From Ailanthus altissimus (Eukaryota; Streptophyta; Magnoliopsida; Sapindales; Simaroubaceae): a stretch of DNA of 64,000 bases. The stretch covers positions 3,293,501-3,357,500 of the forward strand of contig OX327703.1 in the NCBI GenBank assembly GCA_946807835.1, in the 5' to 3' direction. The notes below the pieces were generated by a model. The model was not told where the DNA came from, ran no database searches, and saw nothing but the letters and a program-made list of their open reading frames with translations. The position numbers and the translations under genes were made by a program. Positions 62,801-64,000 of the stretch are shown here, piece by piece (positions within the stretch are counted from its first letter, which is position 1; every line of letters begins with the position of its first letter).

Positions 62801-64000
62801 GAGATCATATTCCTTCTTCCTTTCTTAGAGGAATTCATTTTCCTATTCTTGTACAACTGAAAATAAGCAAATAGAGTGGTAAATGGGAATTTCAATGTTA
62901 CCTTTCTGTTAAAAAGAGGCATGGGAGTACCAAGCTCATCCTCCAAAATGACTCCACTGGGCCATGTATGGATTGTCAAATCCTCATACCTTTTCTGTGG
63001 CTTGGTGGGTGTCTTCATTGGAGAGTAGAAGCTTGTGAGCCGCGGAAGAAATTTTAGAGTCAAGAAGCGTAATTCACCAAACTCTATCTCATCCAGTTCA
63101 TCACAGTTGATATTTTCTTCTCTTCCAACAGCGAAAATCTCTTCCAAATTCTTGCACTTGATCACCTCAATTGTTTGAAGCCCTGGAAGGCCTCTGGCAA
63201 TGGGCAAAGAGAAGATATTTTTCAATTTACCACAGTTTCTCACTTTTATGATTTTCAAATTCCAGAAAGACTCTGCCATAAGTTGGCCATGACATATCTT
63301 CTCCAAGTGAATCAAGTTATGAAGAACCAGCGACTCCAAAACAGGAAAAGCATGGTGATATACCGACACCGCAGAGTCAACTATACCTAAAATGAAGGGA
63401 TTATTTTGGACATGGAGATGCTTCAGTTGTGGAAAACCCTCTTTGTCTAAATCATAAAGAACATTCTTGATACCCGGCACTTCATCCAAATACAGCTCTT
63501 CTATTCCTTTCAACTGCATGATAACATCATCCAAAAAAACGCTGGTATGGAGTTGGAGCTTTAACATTCTTTCATTCTCGTACTTATCAGACCAGTCCCA
63601 CTCATCTCCTATGAATATTTTGTACCTTTCCAGCTTTTTTGAGAATAATCCCCTTGGTAGAATCACAGTATCTCGAATATGAATTTCCAAAGTGGTCAGC
63701 TGAGACAAATGCTTCAACTCCAATAGGCTAGCATTACTTCGTCCAATGTTGAGTCCTTCTAACTCCCACTCAACAGAAGTATTACCCATATAAAGTTCTT
63801 CTAAACTAGATAAATTGGATATAACATTTTGTGGAATAACTTTCAATTTTGAACAATGGCTCAGGTTTAACAACTCTAGTTGAGTCAGTTGACCAATTTC
63901 TCTGGGCAACTGCTCAATGTCAGATCGGAGAAAGCTAAGGATTTCTAATTTCTTCAGGTTCCCAATAATAGATATGTCTCCCAATACACATTCATCCAGA
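59855..64000 (-). CDS. CC-NBS-LRR gene 2, 3' part only
   Basis: LRR exons of a close paralogue of the CNL-HMA gene: >64000-62902, 62021-61539 (483 bp) and 60667-59855 (813 bp). The last two have exactly the lengths of their counterparts and all are phase 0. Typical words are LGDISIIGNLKKLEILSFLR, LPREIGQLTQL, EELYMGNTSVEW and GLDKGCWEGDLNTTIQQL. The CC and NB-ARC lie beyond the window. As in the first gene, the last LRR exon ends AAG before GTATGA, so an unspliced transcript stops at once while splicing leads to linker exons at 58987 and 58494 and possibly to the NAC frame. Whether this copy has an integrated domain depends on that splice. Confidence 0.9.

Overview
The window looks like nuclear DNA from a dicot. 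It is AT-rich and gene-sparse, has GT-AG introns, TIR domains and plant-type CC-NBS-LRR genes, and is littered with plant LTR retrotransposons, TRIMs and LINE fragments. The CC-NBS-LRR type (At4g27190/RPS5-like) is typical of large clusters in woody dicots such as Citrus; the exact species is inference. The locus is a resistance-gene cluster shaped by tandem duplication and by shuffling of phase-0 exons.

Layout. 1-5.2 kb: repeats and minus-strand remnants of a linker+HMA cassette. 7.2-16.1 kb and 21.6-26.4 kb (+): two tandem six-exon genes whose exons join in frame into TIR - Rx-type coiled coil - two Ser/Pro linker exons - HMA, with no NB-ARC and no LRR. The first copy carries a TRIM and a dead Ty3/gypsy element in the intron that splits its HMA domain; the second carries a different TRIM in intron 3. 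28.1-34.9 kb: a decayed Ty1/copia element. 35.5-37.3 kb: a LINE fragment. 45.9-37.8 kb (-): a full CC-NBS-LRR gene whose downstream exons add, in frame, the same linker exon and the same two HMA exons. 49.6-50.3 kb (-): an LRR fragment of a third CNL. 53.3-52.1 kb (-): an intronless CC-NB gene with a changed P-loop, whose CC matches the CC of the TIR-CC-HMA genes. 64-59.9 kb (-): a second CNL that runs off the window, followed by an array of duplicated linker exons and then a NAC-domain reading frame that has a phase-0 acceptor.

The most notable content is a set of interchangeable domain cassettes. TIR, CC, linker and HMA (possibly NAC) sit on phase-0 exons or exon groups and occur in at least three combinations within 60 kb. 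HMA domains inside NLRs such as Pik-1 and RGA5 are known effector-binding decoys. Here the same kind of HMA, without its metal-binding cysteines, sits on a CNL and on two TIR proteins that lack a nucleotide-binding switch. A reasonable inference is that the TIR-CC-HMA proteins are sensor or signalling partners of the CNL proteins. Only expression and interaction data could show that.
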